A DNA stretch of 64,000 nt from Sphingomonadales bacterium EhC05 (GTDB lineage: Bacteria; Pseudomonadota; Alphaproteobacteria; Sphingomonadales; Sphingomonadaceae), in the NCBI GenBank assembly GCA_001650955.1, contig LXYP01000020.1, positions 124,001 to 188,000 of the forward strand. The letters run 5' to 3'. Positions 8,562 to 17,053 of the stretch are shown piece after piece (the stretch's first letter is position 1; each line of letters begins with the position of its first letter). A program made the position numbers and the translations under genes. The notes under the pieces were generated by a model. That model made no database searches. It had not been told where the DNA came from and saw only the letters and a list, made by a program, of their open reading frames with translations.

Positions 8562-9776
8562 TCATTCGTCATTGGCGGGCATATTGAGTGCACCGCGTAT
8601 TTCATCATTATCTGCTCCCAGCGTAGGTGGATCAGCATAGATATTCGCCGGACTTGCCGAATAATGGACCGGATGTTTGATCGTGCGATATTTGCCAATC
8701 TTCTCACCTTCGCGTTCTTGCCAAAAACCAACCTGTTGTAAATGCGGATCGGTCAGAACATCTTCCATCTTGTTGTAGCGCATGGCCGGAATATTATTCT
8801 CATCGAGCAGCGGCAGCCATTCGTCCGTGGTCTTGGTCGCGGCAATTTCCTCGATTATCGCGTAGAGCGCGGTGATGTTTTTGGTGCGCTGGGAATAATC
8901 GGAAAAGCGCGGTTCGTCAAAGACGCCGGGTTTGCCGCCCAGCTCGAAAAACTTCCGCCACTGCGCATCATTATAGGGCACCAGACCGATATAGCCGTCC
9001 TTGGTCGGATAGGGTTTGCGATTTTCGTTGATCGAGCGGGTGTAGGCCAGCTTCCCATTGCCGGGAATGAAGGTCTCGCCCCAGAGATTCTCGACCATGT
9101 TGAACCAGGTGAAGGCTTCGAACATTGGGACCTGGACAAATTGTCCTTCGCCGGTTTTCTCTTTGTGGTACATCGCTGCGAGAGTCGCGTTGACCGCGAA
9201 CAGGCCGATGGTTTTGTCGGCGACCAGGGAAGGCATGTAGAGCGGGCGGCCACTGTCGCCACGCATTTCAAACAGGCTGGCAAAACCGGAAGCGCATTGA
9301 ATCAGATCATCATAGGCCTGACGTTTCTCATATTCTCCGCCCTGACCAAATCCGGCGCAATGGACATAGACGATACCGGGATTAATCGCCTTGATGCTTT
9401 CATAATCCAGACCCAGACGCTCCATGCCGGCGAGCCGAACATTGTGGAAAAATACATCAGCATGTTTGAGCAGCTCGAGAATGACGGCCTTGTCGTCGTC
9501 ATTCTTGCCATTGAGTGTGATCGACTTCTTGTTGCGGTTGAGCGACGTAAAAATCGGGCCGAGATCACCGGTCGGATTGTCGCCGGCATGCCGCATCATG
9601 TCGCCGCCGAACTTGCCTTCGCCATTTTCAATCTTGATCACGTCCGCGCCCATGTCCGCAAAATTCAATGTCGCGAACGGGCCGAGTACGACGGTCGACA
9701 TGTCGACGATCTTGAGACCTTTCAGTGGACCTGTTGGTTCCGTTTCCCATTTCAGCTCTGGCCATCCGCTCATCAA
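8562..9776 (-). CDS. CaiB/BaiF-family CoA-transferase
   Basis: This 404-aa class III CoA-transferase has GLKIVDMSTVVLGPFATLNFADMGADVIKIE near its start (quoted here as separate blocks GLKIVDMSTVVLGPF and ADMGADVIKIE) and the catalytic Asp region YDDLIQCASGFASL (about 165-180). Members move CoA between organic acids. Here it would activate the acid entering the acyl-CoA dehydrogenase pair, whose genes follow on the same strand within about 30 bases. The thiolase-like gene is divergent, with an operator-like sequence in the 89-base gap. Confidence 0.9.
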   Translation of the reverse strand: MMSGWPELKWETEPTGPLKGLKIVDMSTVVLGPFATLNFADMGADVIKIENGEGKFGGDMMRHAGDNPTGDLGPIFTSLNRNKKSITLNGKNDDDKAVILELLKHADVFFHNVRLAGMERLGLDYESIKAINPGIVYVHCAGFGQGGEYEKRQAYDDLIQCASGFASLFEMRGDSGRPLYMPSLVADKTIGLFAVNATLAAMYHKEKTGEGQFVQVPMFEAFTWFNMVENLWGETFIPGNGKLAYTRSINENRKPYPTKDGYIGLVPYNDAQWRKFFELGGKPGVFDEPRFSDYSQRTKNITALYAIIEEIAATKTTDEWLPLLDENNIPAMRYNKMEDVLTDPHLQQVGFWQEREGEKIGKYRTIKHPVHYSASPANIYADPPTLGADNDEIRGALNMPANDE

Positions 9777-9820
9777 AAAGTCCTTAAATTATTAGGTGCA
9801 TGTCTTGGACTGTCTGTTAT

Positions 9821-9844
9821 CAGTTTTAATCGATTGATGAACTG
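9821..9844. promoter_or_regulatory. Operator-like site between CoA-transferase and thiolase-like genes
   Basis: Imperfect inverted repeat with ends CAGTT / AACTG around a core TTTAATCGATTGAT. It lies 21 bases before the thiolase-like ATG and in the divergent promoter region. The core closely resembles TTTAATCGAATGAT, part of a clean inverted repeat upstream of the AMACR-type gene at 52.55 kb. A TetR-family repressor site is the likely reading. Confidence 0.45.
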
Positions 9845-9865
9845 TTTATTTTGAGGGAATTAGTA

Positions 9866-11389
9866 ATGGCTTCGGTAGACCCAAAAGCACCTGTTTTGGT
9901 CGGCGTAGGCGAGGCGAGCGGCAAGAAATTGAAGGAGATGCACGGACTGGAGTGGCCTTCCACCAGTGACCTTGCATCTGCGGCAATCCATGCTGCTCTG
10001 GCCGATAGCGGGGCGGCTGAGAAGCTTGCCTCGGCGATTGATTGCCTGCTTTCTATCCGTTTGTTTCACGACAGTGGTCTGCCACATGATTTCGGCTCTC
10101 CTGCAAATCATCCCGAAGCGGTCGCGACTGCGGCTGGCCTCGACCCAGCGACGTTAATCTATGGCGATGTCGGCGGGCAAAGCCCGCAGAAGCATCTCAA
10201 CAAGCTCGCTTGTCAGGTCCATGATGGAGAGTTTAAGGCGGTGGTCCTGTCGAGCGCCGAGAATATGGGCACGGTCAAACGCGCCCGACGCGGCGGCCAT
10301 CAGCTCGACTGGAACCAGCCGGCAACCCGCGAGATGACCGACTGGTTGACCGATCAAGACAAGATGCTGACCGCTTATGAATGGCGGCAGGGAATCATAA
10401 ATATGCCGATGGCTTACGGGATTGTCGAAAATGCCCGGCGCGCGCGGCTCGGCAAGGATCGGGACAGCTATGCGAAAGACATGGCCGAGCTCTGGTCTGC
10501 ATTTTCCGAAATATCAATCACCCGGGACCACGCGCAATTTGCCAAAAACTGGACGCCCGAAGAGCTGCTCGCTGATGCGCATGGCAATTATCGCCTCAAT
10601 GATCCCTATCGCCGGTGGATGGTCGCACAGGACGCTGTCGAACTCGGTGCGGCGGTGATTTTGACCACTGCTGGCTATGCCGCGGAACTGGGTATCGCTC
10701 CAGACAAGATGATCTATTTCCATAGCGGCTCCGATGCCAGCGTGCCGTTGATGAGCCATCAGACAGACCTGTCGATTTCGCCGGCAATGGAATATGCCTT
10801 TCCCAAAGCGATGGAGCTGGCGGGGGTTGAAGCGGAAGATCTTGGACCGATCGATATTTACAGTTGCTTCCCGGTTGCCGTGTCGCTGGCCATGGATGCT
10901 CTGGGTTCACCGGACCGGCCTTTGTCCTCCTATACGCTCACGGGCGGGCTCAGTTTCTTCGGTGGTCCTGGCAATAGCTACAGCGCGCATGGTATTGTCG
11001 CGCTGGTCGAAGCCTTGCGTGAAGATGGCAGCAAGCCCGGCATGATTTCGGCCAATGGCGGTGTGATCAACAAGGAATCTGTCGGAATTTATGCGGCCCA
11101 GCCGGTCGCGGGTGGCTGGTCGCCCGACCGGGTTGCGGAACCCCATCGCATTTTAAAGCCAGACCATGTGAAGGAAGAGCATTTCTTCAACGGTGATGCG
11201 GTGATCAAAAGCTATTCCATGCCTTATGGCAAAGCCAGCCGCGGCGCGGCGAGCCTGTGGCTCGAGGATGAGCAAGGCCTGCCGGCGATCGGGGTTTTGC
11301 CGGATGCGCCGGAAGATACCGACCTGATCGGGTTGAAGGTTAAGGTCACATCTGTTGATAATCGCAATATCGCGGTTCTCGGGGAATGA
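9866..11389 (+). CDS. Thiolase-like protein (TLP1/SCP2-type acetyl-CoA acetyltransferase family)
   Basis: I place the start at the ATG at 9866, which has GAGGGA 7 bases upstream; an in-frame TTG lies 15 bases earlier. The 507-aa product has a thiolase fold (PVLVGVGE at the start, ...GAAVILTTA, PIDIYSCFPVAV, LTGGLSFFGGPGNSYSAHG) plus a C-terminal extension of about 90 residues (...KSYSMPYGKASRGAASLW) as in thiolase-like protein 1. Where classical thiolases have the nucleophilic Cys (GxCxSGxxA), this protein reads GDVGGQSPQKHLNK, so ordinary thiolysis is doubtful. It sits opposite the CoA-transferase/acyl-CoA dehydrogenase run and probably acts in the same pathway. Confidence 0.82.
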   Translation: MASVDPKAPVLVGVGEASGKKLKEMHGLEWPSTSDLASAAIHAALADSGAAEKLASAIDCLLSIRLFHDSGLPHDFGSPANHPEAVATAAGLDPATLIYGDVGGQSPQKHLNKLACQVHDGEFKAVVLSSAENMGTVKRARRGGHQLDWNQPATREMTDWLTDQDKMLTAYEWRQGIINMPMAYGIVENARRARLGKDRDSYAKDMAELWSAFSEISITRDHAQFAKNWTPEELLADAHGNYRLNDPYRRWMVAQDAVELGAAVILTTAGYAAELGIAPDKMIYFHSGSDASVPLMSHQTDLSISPAMEYAFPKAMELAGVEAEDLGPIDIYSCFPVAVSLAMDALGSPDRPLSSYTLTGGLSFFGGPGNSYSAHGIVALVEALREDGSKPGMISANGGVINKESVGIYAAQPVAGGWSPDRVAEPHRILKPDHVKEEHFFNGDAVIKSYSMPYGKASRGAASLWLEDEQGLPAIGVLPDAPEDTDLIGLKVKVTSVDNRNIAVLGE

Positions 11390-11545
11390 GCTGCTCTTGC
11401 GTGATGTCGCGGATGATCACCGGGTGAACAAGAAATGGATCAAATAGGAGACGGCCCTCCCGTTTGGACATTTCCATTTCATGGGGAGTGAGGTTGTCCA
11501 AGCCATGTGACCGTCCTAACCGCTGGAACATGAAAGCGGTGCAAT

Positions 11546-11893
11546 ATGAAATATCTGTATTACGCAATTTTGGTCATCATGGTGATATTGAGTTTGGCAG
11601 CTGGGGCTGCGAAGGTCTCCAACATGCCGCAGGAGATTCGGTTTTTTGAGGAGGCTGGCATCGGCTCAACATGGATGCTGCCGCTTGGCTGCTTGCAGAT
11701 AATCGGCGGCTTGTTGGCAATCTATCGTCGGACAAGGCAGGCTGGTTCGGCAGTTATCGCTATTGGATTTCTGCTGTCGACTTTCGTCATTTTTGCGACC
11801 GGAAACTCTGTATTTGGTGTGTTTTCACTATTGCCTGTTTTGCTCTGTATATTCATTTTCTGGCGTGCGAACGGTTTATCACAATCGCTCTAG
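11546..11893 (+). CDS. Small DoxX-like membrane protein
   Basis: This 115-aa protein has four predicted membrane helices: residues about 3-20, 43-60, 66-85 and 92-108. The pattern AAGAAKVSNMPQEIRFFEEAGIG matches the DoxX-like family, in which a conserved 'G..K' after helix 1 precedes a short periplasmic or cytosolic loop (quoted residues span helix 1 end and loop; key residues are K23 and the E-E pair). Function is unknown for most members. It stands alone, with the 156-base gap before it showing no clear gene. Confidence 0.65.
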   Translation: MKYLYYAILVIMVILSLAAGAAKVSNMPQEIRFFEEAGIGSTWMLPLGCLQIIGGLLAIYRRTRQAGSAVIAIGFLLSTFVIFATGNSVFGVFSLLPVLLCIFIFWRANGLSQSL

Positions 11894-11982
11894 ATCTAAT
11901 GGTGACTTGATCCAGCAATCGTGATGGATGTTGTAAGTTTTGCGCGTTGTCCGCTAAGGAAATTTCGTGACGGTTCCAATAG

Positions 11983-12084
11983 TCACCGGAATTCGGGATG
12001 CTTTTCAAACCGATTGGTCAACAGCGCTGCTGCACCGCCCAGCAATGCCAATGTGCAGACTGCGAAATGAATCAATCCAAACAT
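11983..12084 (-). pseudogene. Truncated DUF2306-like membrane protein tip or very short ORF
   Basis: A 33-codon reading frame starts MFGLIHFAVCTLALLGGAA and stops after about 33 residues (...KHPEFR). A GGAG ribosome site lies 6 bases before the ATG. The start resembles the first membrane helix of DUF2306-type proteins, whose usual length is well over 100 aa, so this looks like a truncated remnant. A genuine one-helix miniprotein is the alternative. It lies within a 429-base stretch (11894-12322) where I see nothing else. Confidence 0.35.
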
Positions 12085-12322
12085 ATGTAGCTCCGTCAAG
12101 CGACTGTATTGAAAATCAAGTGATTTTGGGGAGATTTATGCCGTTTCGGGCATTATACGTTTAGTCTGTTCTGGTGGCAGAAGGGCATATTGACATTATG
12201 ACTTTCAATCAGATGATGATCGATAGATGGGCTAAAAGACTCCAGTTACTTTACTAAAATACTTTCGAATAGATCACGTACGAAATCGCGTTTTCAAGCG
12301 GGTAGCATATTAAGGAAAGCTA

Positions 12323-12781
12323 ATGCACAAACGTGTTGTTACAACTGCAACTTACAAAGGCAAGGCTCGCGATATCTTCCTTGCAGCTCTTGATTTTCGA
12401 GAAATGACCGAGGCCATGTCAGGGATCGCCCACTATGAAGGCCTCTCCGATCTGATCGCTCAAGAGGGCGAGACATATAAGGTCGATGTCACTTTTTATA
12501 AGATTTTCAAAACGAGAGGATATGAAATGTTCATCGAGCATTTGGATAAAGAGGCCTGCGTTCTGCAAAGTCGGGAAAAGGGTGGAGCAATCAAAATGTG
12601 GGATCATCGCCTTTCTGTCCGCCAAGATGGTGAGCTGGTTATCTGGACGGATGACGTTGAAATTGATGCTGGGCTCATCACGCCATTTGCGGCACGTTTC
12701 GGGGCCTACCTATATCAACGACGCCATAAACATAGAATGGCTTTGAAAATATCAACGCAAACGACTATATGTGTAGCGTGA
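12323..12781 (+). CDS. SRPBCC-fold protein of unknown function
   Basis: This is a 152-aa protein. Its pattern of an N-terminal strand, a helical stretch (AMSGIAHYEGLSDLIAQEG), repeated beta strands (YKVDVTFYKIFKTRGYEMF, then CVLQSREKGG and MWDHRLSVRQDGE) and a long C-terminal helix (TPFAARFGAYLYQRRHKHR) fits the START/SRPBCC hydrophobic-ligand fold. There are no recognisable catalytic residues. An AAGGAAA ribosome site precedes the ATG. The surrounding DNA is AT-richer than the first 11 kb. Function unknown. Confidence 0.55.
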   Translation: MHKRVVTTATYKGKARDIFLAALDFREMTEAMSGIAHYEGLSDLIAQEGETYKVDVTFYKIFKTRGYEMFIEHLDKEACVLQSREKGGAIKMWDHRLSVRQDGELVIWTDDVEIDAGLITPFAARFGAYLYQRRHKHRMALKISTQTTICVA

Positions 12782-12840
12782 GATTACTATTCTAAAACGG
12801 AATTTCAGTCTTCAGCCCCAGAGGCTTAGTTCAGGCGATT

Positions 12841-13518
12841 TTAAGCCACGCGCGGGATGTCAGCTTTGGCGACTGTCTCGTCGCGCAACATGACCATTCC
12901 AAGCCAGATGAACCAGATGATTTGGCTCAACCCAAAAATCTCAACAAAAACTCCCCAGGCAGGAGCGACCGATAGGATGCCCGCACATCCGATGATGATC
13001 CCGAAATAGTTGAGAAACTTCGGATAGATTCCACTCTTCAGGCCCGTCCAGCTAATGATCAGAATCCATACGCCTCCGAGAAGCTCGATCCCACCGCCCA
13101 ATCCGTTCTGAACAATTCCAACCGCGAGCCAAAGCGTGGCCGCGCGTTCCGGGTCATTTGCATATATGCTGATCACGCTTTCCGCCCCAACATTGAAGAT
13201 CATCCCGCTCGCGACCACTGCTCCAGCCCAAATAAGGCCTATTGCGGTTGCGACTTGCATCATGATCGGCGATTCTGTTTTCAGCCGATCATGCAGTACC
13301 AGCACCAGAACAGTCAGAATGAGCGCAGCAAAAATATAGATGATCGACATGGTCGATATGATGAGAATTCTATTGTCGATGAGAAATTCTACATTCTCAA
13401 CGGGGCGAGAATTGCCGGGAATGTCGAGCAGGAAAACAAATATCGCAAATCCGATAATATAGCATAGAGCCTCCGCCAAAGCGGCGAGGCCGCCCATTTT
13501 CTGATAATTTCCCAACAT
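12841..13518 (-). CDS. Polytopic membrane protein, DUF4386-like
   Basis: This 225-aa protein has six or seven predicted membrane helices and short loops. The layout (YQKMGGLAALAEALCYIIGF at the start, helix pairs at about 50-75 and 90-105, GGGIELLGGVWILIIS, and a C-terminal IIWFIWLGMVML) resembles DUF4386-type integral membrane proteins often found beside stress or regulatory genes. No catalytic motif is visible. It is divergent from the degraded DUF2975/Xre remnant at 13.6-13.95 kb. Confidence 0.5.
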   Translation of the reverse strand: MLGNYQKMGGLAALAEALCYIIGFAIFVFLLDIPGNSRPVENVEFLIDNRILIISTMSIIYIFAALILTVLVLVLHDRLKTESPIMMQVATAIGLIWAGAVVASGMIFNVGAESVISIYANDPERAATLWLAVGIVQNGLGGGIELLGGVWILIISWTGLKSGIYPKFLNYFGIIIGCAGILSVAPAWGVFVEIFGLSQIIWFIWLGMVMLRDETVAKADIPRVA

Positions 13519-13633
13519 GGGTTCATTTGTCCTTTATATCGCCGAATCGATGTCTCTGGAGCGCCAAGATGTTGCATAAAATTTATTGATAATCAATAAA
13601 TACATTTCCATTAATCAATATATAGATTATTGA

Positions 13634-13765
13634 AAATCAATATTGAGTAGTGCGGATGCCGATATCGGCCTCACCGGTTTGATTCTCACACTCGTGCTTT
13701 TCGTTCTCGTCTTTGTATTCGGCCGCGGTGCCGAGATAAAGACCGATCTTGAGGGCATGGTCTGA
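13634..13765 (+). pseudogene. Remnant of a DUF2975 membrane protein (C-terminal tail)
   Basis: The frame ending at the stop 13763-13765 reads a membrane helix (GLILTLVLFVLVFVFGRGAE) and ends ...TDLEGMV. That is the usual end of DUF2975 proteins: a last helix, then a conserved acidic 'L(R)xDLEGxV' tail. The frame has a stop at 13631-13633 and no sensible start, so only the last 40 or so codons remain. The stop overlaps the ATG of an Xre-like remnant (TGATG), the normal arrangement of intact DUF2975-Xre pairs. Confidence 0.6.
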
Positions 13766-13947
13766 TGGCGATCATCGTTTAACTGGATGATCTCCTGCAC
13801 GACACACGACTGCCGCTCGTCAATCTCTCCCTACTCAAAGCTGGGAAGGCCAAGGCGACGCGCTTTACCGCGCGGAAAATGATCTGTCGGGAAATGAAAT
13901 GTGAACCGCGCGATCTACTCCGCTACAAACCGCGAGAAGAACAGGGA
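13765..13947 (+). pseudogene. Broken YozG-like Xre-family regulator
   Basis: The frame from ATG 13765 reads MAIIV, then a stop (TAA), then LDDLLHDTRLPLVNLSLL and KAGKAKATRF...KMICREMKCEPRDLLRYKP. Intact YozG-like regulators read MAIIVxLDxxLxxRxMxLTELAexVGIT..NLSILKxGKAxAIRFxTLxxICxxLxCQPGDxLxY (given here as a pattern recalled from the family). This copy has a premature stop at codon 6 and lacks about 11 residues of the helix-turn-helix. The rest of the 13519-14152 interval holds nothing I recognise. Confidence 0.7.
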
Positions 13948-14152
13948 TATTGCGCCGATTTTCGGATCATCAGCACCGCCTTTTTGGGTTGTCGCGACCG
14001 ATGTTGCATTTATCTCTTCATGGAAGATGAGATAATTTGTGTGCATGATGAACCAGCGAATATTGAGATGCTCAAATGACCATCTGATGTCTGTTATGGC
14101 CGCAACGGCAGACATCTTCCATTTTGGCAGCGGCAGATTGATTTCACCTAGG

Positions 14153-15046
14153 TCAGCAATCCCAGTCATAATTTTGCGCGAGTTTTTCCAACGCAATAAT
14201 TGACGGCGAAGCTGCCGAACCGAAAACAAATGAAATCGCGACTGTCCGCTGCAAGTCTACGCCGTTGATAGGTCGCATTCGGATACCCGAAACAACCCGT
14301 GAAAATTCTCCAAGGGTACACACGCCTTTGCCGGCAGCAACCAATTGTTGGATCCAGTCTTCTCGATCCGATTGTATCAGCGGACGAATATCCAAATCCT
14401 TATTGTCTACCATCTCGAGGAAACCAGAACGGAATTCGCAATTCAGTCGGTCCAAATAATTTTGTTTGGAAAATTCTTCCAATTCGATTTCAGATTTCTT
14501 TGCAAAATCATCATTTTTCGCGAAGGCCATCAACAGCCTTTCCTCAAATAGTCGCGTCGTTTTGATCTTGTGGTTCTCAGTCGCGCGCTGGGTGCAGATA
14601 CAGGCATCCAGAAACCCGGATAATATCGCTTCCTGCGAGGTGGATTGATCGATCTGGTGCAACACAATTCTCGTGTTGGGGTTTTCCGATAGATAGCGTG
14701 CCAGAAATTCAACAAATTTGGATGGGCCTAGAGAATCTGCAATGCCGATGTTTAGCATGCTATGCCCGGATTCCAGATAGTCATGTGCCAGCAATTTTGC
14801 GCGCGTTTCGCTCTCGAGAATATTAGAAAATTCACTGCGGATTTTCTGCCCCAATTCAGTCAGTCGCGTGTTTTTTCCGTCGCGAACGATAAGAAGGCCA
14901 CCAAATTCCTCTTCTAACTTCTGGATGGATTTCGTTAACGCCGGTTGCGAGATATCATTTTGGTCGGCTGCCTGAGTGAAATTCAAGGTCTCCGCCACGG
15001 ACAAAAAGTGCCTTATCTGCTTCAGTTCCACTGTGATGCCTCCCAA
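14153..15046 (-). CDS. LysR-family transcriptional regulator
   Basis: This is a 297-aa LysR regulator. The winged helix is at residues about 6-65 (LKQIRHFLSVAETLNFTQAA, then SQPALTKSIQKLEEEFGG) and the periplasmic-binding-like effector domain at about 95-295. The ATG at 15046 is followed by an in-frame GTG five codons later that could also serve as the start. It lies downstream of two cytochrome P460 genes on the same strand but is separated from them by a terminator hairpin, so it probably has its own promoter. The effector is unknown. Confidence 0.9.
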   Translation of the reverse strand: MGGITVELKQIRHFLSVAETLNFTQAADQNDISQPALTKSIQKLEEEFGGLLIVRDGKNTRLTELGQKIRSEFSNILESETRAKLLAHDYLESGHSMLNIGIADSLGPSKFVEFLARYLSENPNTRIVLHQIDQSTSQEAILSGFLDACICTQRATENHKIKTTRLFEERLLMAFAKNDDFAKKSEIELEEFSKQNYLDRLNCEFRSGFLEMVDNKDLDIRPLIQSDREDWIQQLVAAGKGVCTLGEFSRVVSGIRMRPINGVDLQRTVAISFVFGSAASPSIIALEKLAQNYDWDC

Positions 15047-15092
15047 AAAAACGGTGATTTTTCGATACTGTCCCTGTTTTTGAACTAGCTAC

Positions 15093-15130
15093 CAGCAAAA
15101 AGCATCGGTTACAAAAGGCAACCGATGCTT
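15093..15130 (-). terminator. Rho-independent terminator for the cytochrome P460 genes
   Basis: On the minus strand, 11-bp arms AAGCATCGGTT / AACCGATGCTT enclose a 9-base loop, and a run of T follows. It lies 63 bases past the stop of the 321-aa P460 gene and before the LysR gene. Confidence 0.75.
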
Positions 15131-15192
15131 CTGGTTTTCGAGATTTCCAGTTCATAGTGGAGATAAGTAATCTCGAAAGGGAGCTAAATTCT

Positions 15193-16158
15193 CTAGGTTG
15201 TTTTCAAATAGTCTATGATTGCTCTCCGGTCAGACGGTTTCGCAACGCCGCCGGGAAATAAGGATTCCATCTTATTGCCGGGTACGACGGAAGATGGCTT
15301 GGTAATGTGGCTATCCAAATTCTCTTCTGTCCAAACGATATTCGCAGATTTCAGGGCGGGCGAGTAGCTATATCCGGATACGGTTCCGGAATTGCGCCCG
15401 ACAATTCCCGCGAGTGATGGACCGATACCATTTTTGCCGGTTTCGATCGAATGGCATGTTTTGCAAACAGCGAAGGCCACTGGCTCTTCGGCTGATGCGG
15501 AAATTTCTTCATTGGCTTTCTCGTCCATGGACGCTTTGATTTGGGTCAGCCATGTCGGGATGGGTGGTTTGCCATCCTTCCAAAGAACAGGATATGCCTC
15601 GATATAGATCCAGTCGGTTGCTTCGGCCGGGACATGGCAGCTCAGGCAATCCTGCTTATAGTCTGTCGCCACCTGTTTTGTTGGATCCTTGGCTTCAAAC
15701 AATGCCCATCCCCAACCGTCGCCCCAAAGAGAATTGTCCGGGAATCGCTTATTTACATCCTTGATCATCACAAACCAGACGCCTTTGTCCGTTGCATAGC
15801 TGGCCGCTCCGGTCGATAGCGCAGCTGTTTCGGCACCTCTGACCTCTTTCACGAGCACCGTGCCATCCGGAAATGTTCCGCTTTCCAAATAGGCATTAAC
15901 CGATCGGGGCGAGATATATACTTGGTGCATCCCGTTCGCTTTTCCATTTTCATCTGCAGTCGACCACGCTCCGAGCGTCTGCCACTTCAAAAAATCTTGT
16001 GGAAAGGAAATTGCGCCTGTTTCGGAAACGATATCCGAAGGCCAGGTCACTTCGCCATCCTCTCCGCTCGAAATATTGGATGCAGTTCCCGAACCACAGG
16101 AAGTCAACATAAGGGCCGTTGCCACAAGCGCAGCATTCGCGATTTTGTTCATGTGCAT
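15193..16158 (-). CDS. Cytochrome P460 lipoprotein fused to a class I cytochrome c
   Basis: This 321-aa protein has a lipoprotein signal (LMLTSC, lipidated Cys near residue 21). A cytochrome P460 domain (about 40-205) has the haem motif CLSCH. A second, mono-haem cytochrome c domain (about 225-321) has CKTCH and the later ligand region GNKMESLFPGGV. P460 proteins oxidise hydroxylamine or scavenge NO-type species. Here the fused cytochrome c could carry the electrons away. The characteristic lysine cross-link cannot be confirmed by eye. It follows the second P460 gene after 18 bases, so the two are one operon. Confidence 0.85.
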   Translation of the reverse strand: MHMNKIANAALVATALMLTSCGSGTASNISSGEDGEVTWPSDIVSETGAISFPQDFLKWQTLGAWSTADENGKANGMHQVYISPRSVNAYLESGTFPDGTVLVKEVRGAETAALSTGAASYATDKGVWFVMIKDVNKRFPDNSLWGDGWGWALFEAKDPTKQVATDYKQDCLSCHVPAEATDWIYIEAYPVLWKDGKPPIPTWLTQIKASMDEKANEEISASAEEPVAFAVCKTCHSIETGKNGIGPSLAGIVGRNSGTVSGYSYSPALKSANIVWTEENLDSHITKPSSVVPGNKMESLFPGGVAKPSDRRAIIDYLKTT

Positions 16159-16176
16159 CTATCCTCTTTGGAGAAT

Positions 16177-16827
16177 CTATTTGGGTTTTGCGTTTCGCAG
16201 GACGGGATAGAATTGCGTGAAGACAAAATCGTCATCTGCGGATGCTGCATGGCATGCGTTGCACGAATCCGTCGGCATTGCTGTTGCCGTTTTCCCATAA
16301 GGAGTGGAATGGCCAAAACTGAAATAGGCCCAACCGCCGGGCTCATCTTTAAAGCGCTGATTGTCCTTGACCGTTAGTTCCAGGCCCGAGAATTCACCCT
16401 GAAAATAACCAACGCCGCTTACCTCTTGAGAGGATCCGTTCTCGGCGTTGTTATTTTCACGAACGGTTGTCAGTTCCTTGGCAATCTGTGTGCCCTCGGG
16501 GAATTCCCCAGTTGCCGAATATGCCGCATAGGCACTCGGTTCGATGTAAACATTATGAAATTCCGGGAAAGGTGCTTCGCCCCCGTTCAGCGCATTCGGA
16601 GTGAGCGGAGCCCCAACAAATACCCATTCTCGCCATCCATCGGGCTGATTGACGGAGCCATCCTCATTAAAAGACGCGTGAACAATTTCGCTGGATTTAT
16701 CTTCGGCGGTCATACCGACACCGCCTTCGTCAGACGTCGGACTTTCTTGACTACAAGCGGCCATCGCCAATGAGCTTGCGAAAAGTAATAGGATTCCATG
16801 GCTCTTTTTGATCAATGCGTCTCGCAT
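16177..16827 (-). CDS. Cytochrome P460 lipoprotein
   Basis: This 216-aa protein has a lipoprotein signal (SLAMAACSQ). Most of its length is a cytochrome P460 domain: WREWVFVGAPLTPNAL, HNVYIEPSAYAAY, GEFPEGTQIAKEL and the haem motif CNACH near residue 190, ending FTQFYPVLRNAKPK. It resembles the N-terminal domain of the downstream fused gene, so the pair probably arose by duplication or acts as partners. The 226 bases upstream (16828-17053) are AT-rich and should hold the promoter. Role: periplasmic oxidation of a small nitrogen compound or detoxification (inference from the family). Confidence 0.83.
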   Translation of the reverse strand: MRDALIKKSHGILLLFASSLAMAACSQESPTSDEGGVGMTAEDKSSEIVHASFNEDGSVNQPDGWREWVFVGAPLTPNALNGGEAPFPEFHNVYIEPSAYAAYSATGEFPEGTQIAKELTTVRENNNAENGSSQEVSGVGYFQGEFSGLELTVKDNQRFKDEPGGWAYFSFGHSTPYGKTATAMPTDSCNACHAASADDDFVFTQFYPVLRNAKPK

Positions 16828-17053
16828 AAAATTCCCCGTTTGTTATATGTCTATTGTGCAGATTATGTCACAGAAGATCATCCTAAGAAATTTATAGATT
16901 CCATAAGCCTCAGTTATAATGGCATTCATTTGCGTCTGTTTTCGGGTGCTACCTCCACCGGTCGATGGACGCAGATTCAGTATCATGCGGCCACAGGCAT
17001 ATATTTGTTGAAAATCACCAAATGACCGCATCAACAGCGGATAGCCAATGCTA

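Noticed and set aside
8742-9854. 370-codon frame opposite the CoA-transferase gene
   Set aside because: Shadow of a well-matched CaiB/BaiF protein.
11346-11567. 73-codon minus-strand frame between the thiolase-like and DoxX-like genes
   Set aside because: It overlaps the ends of both genes, has no clear family and only a weak ribosome site; I could not support it.
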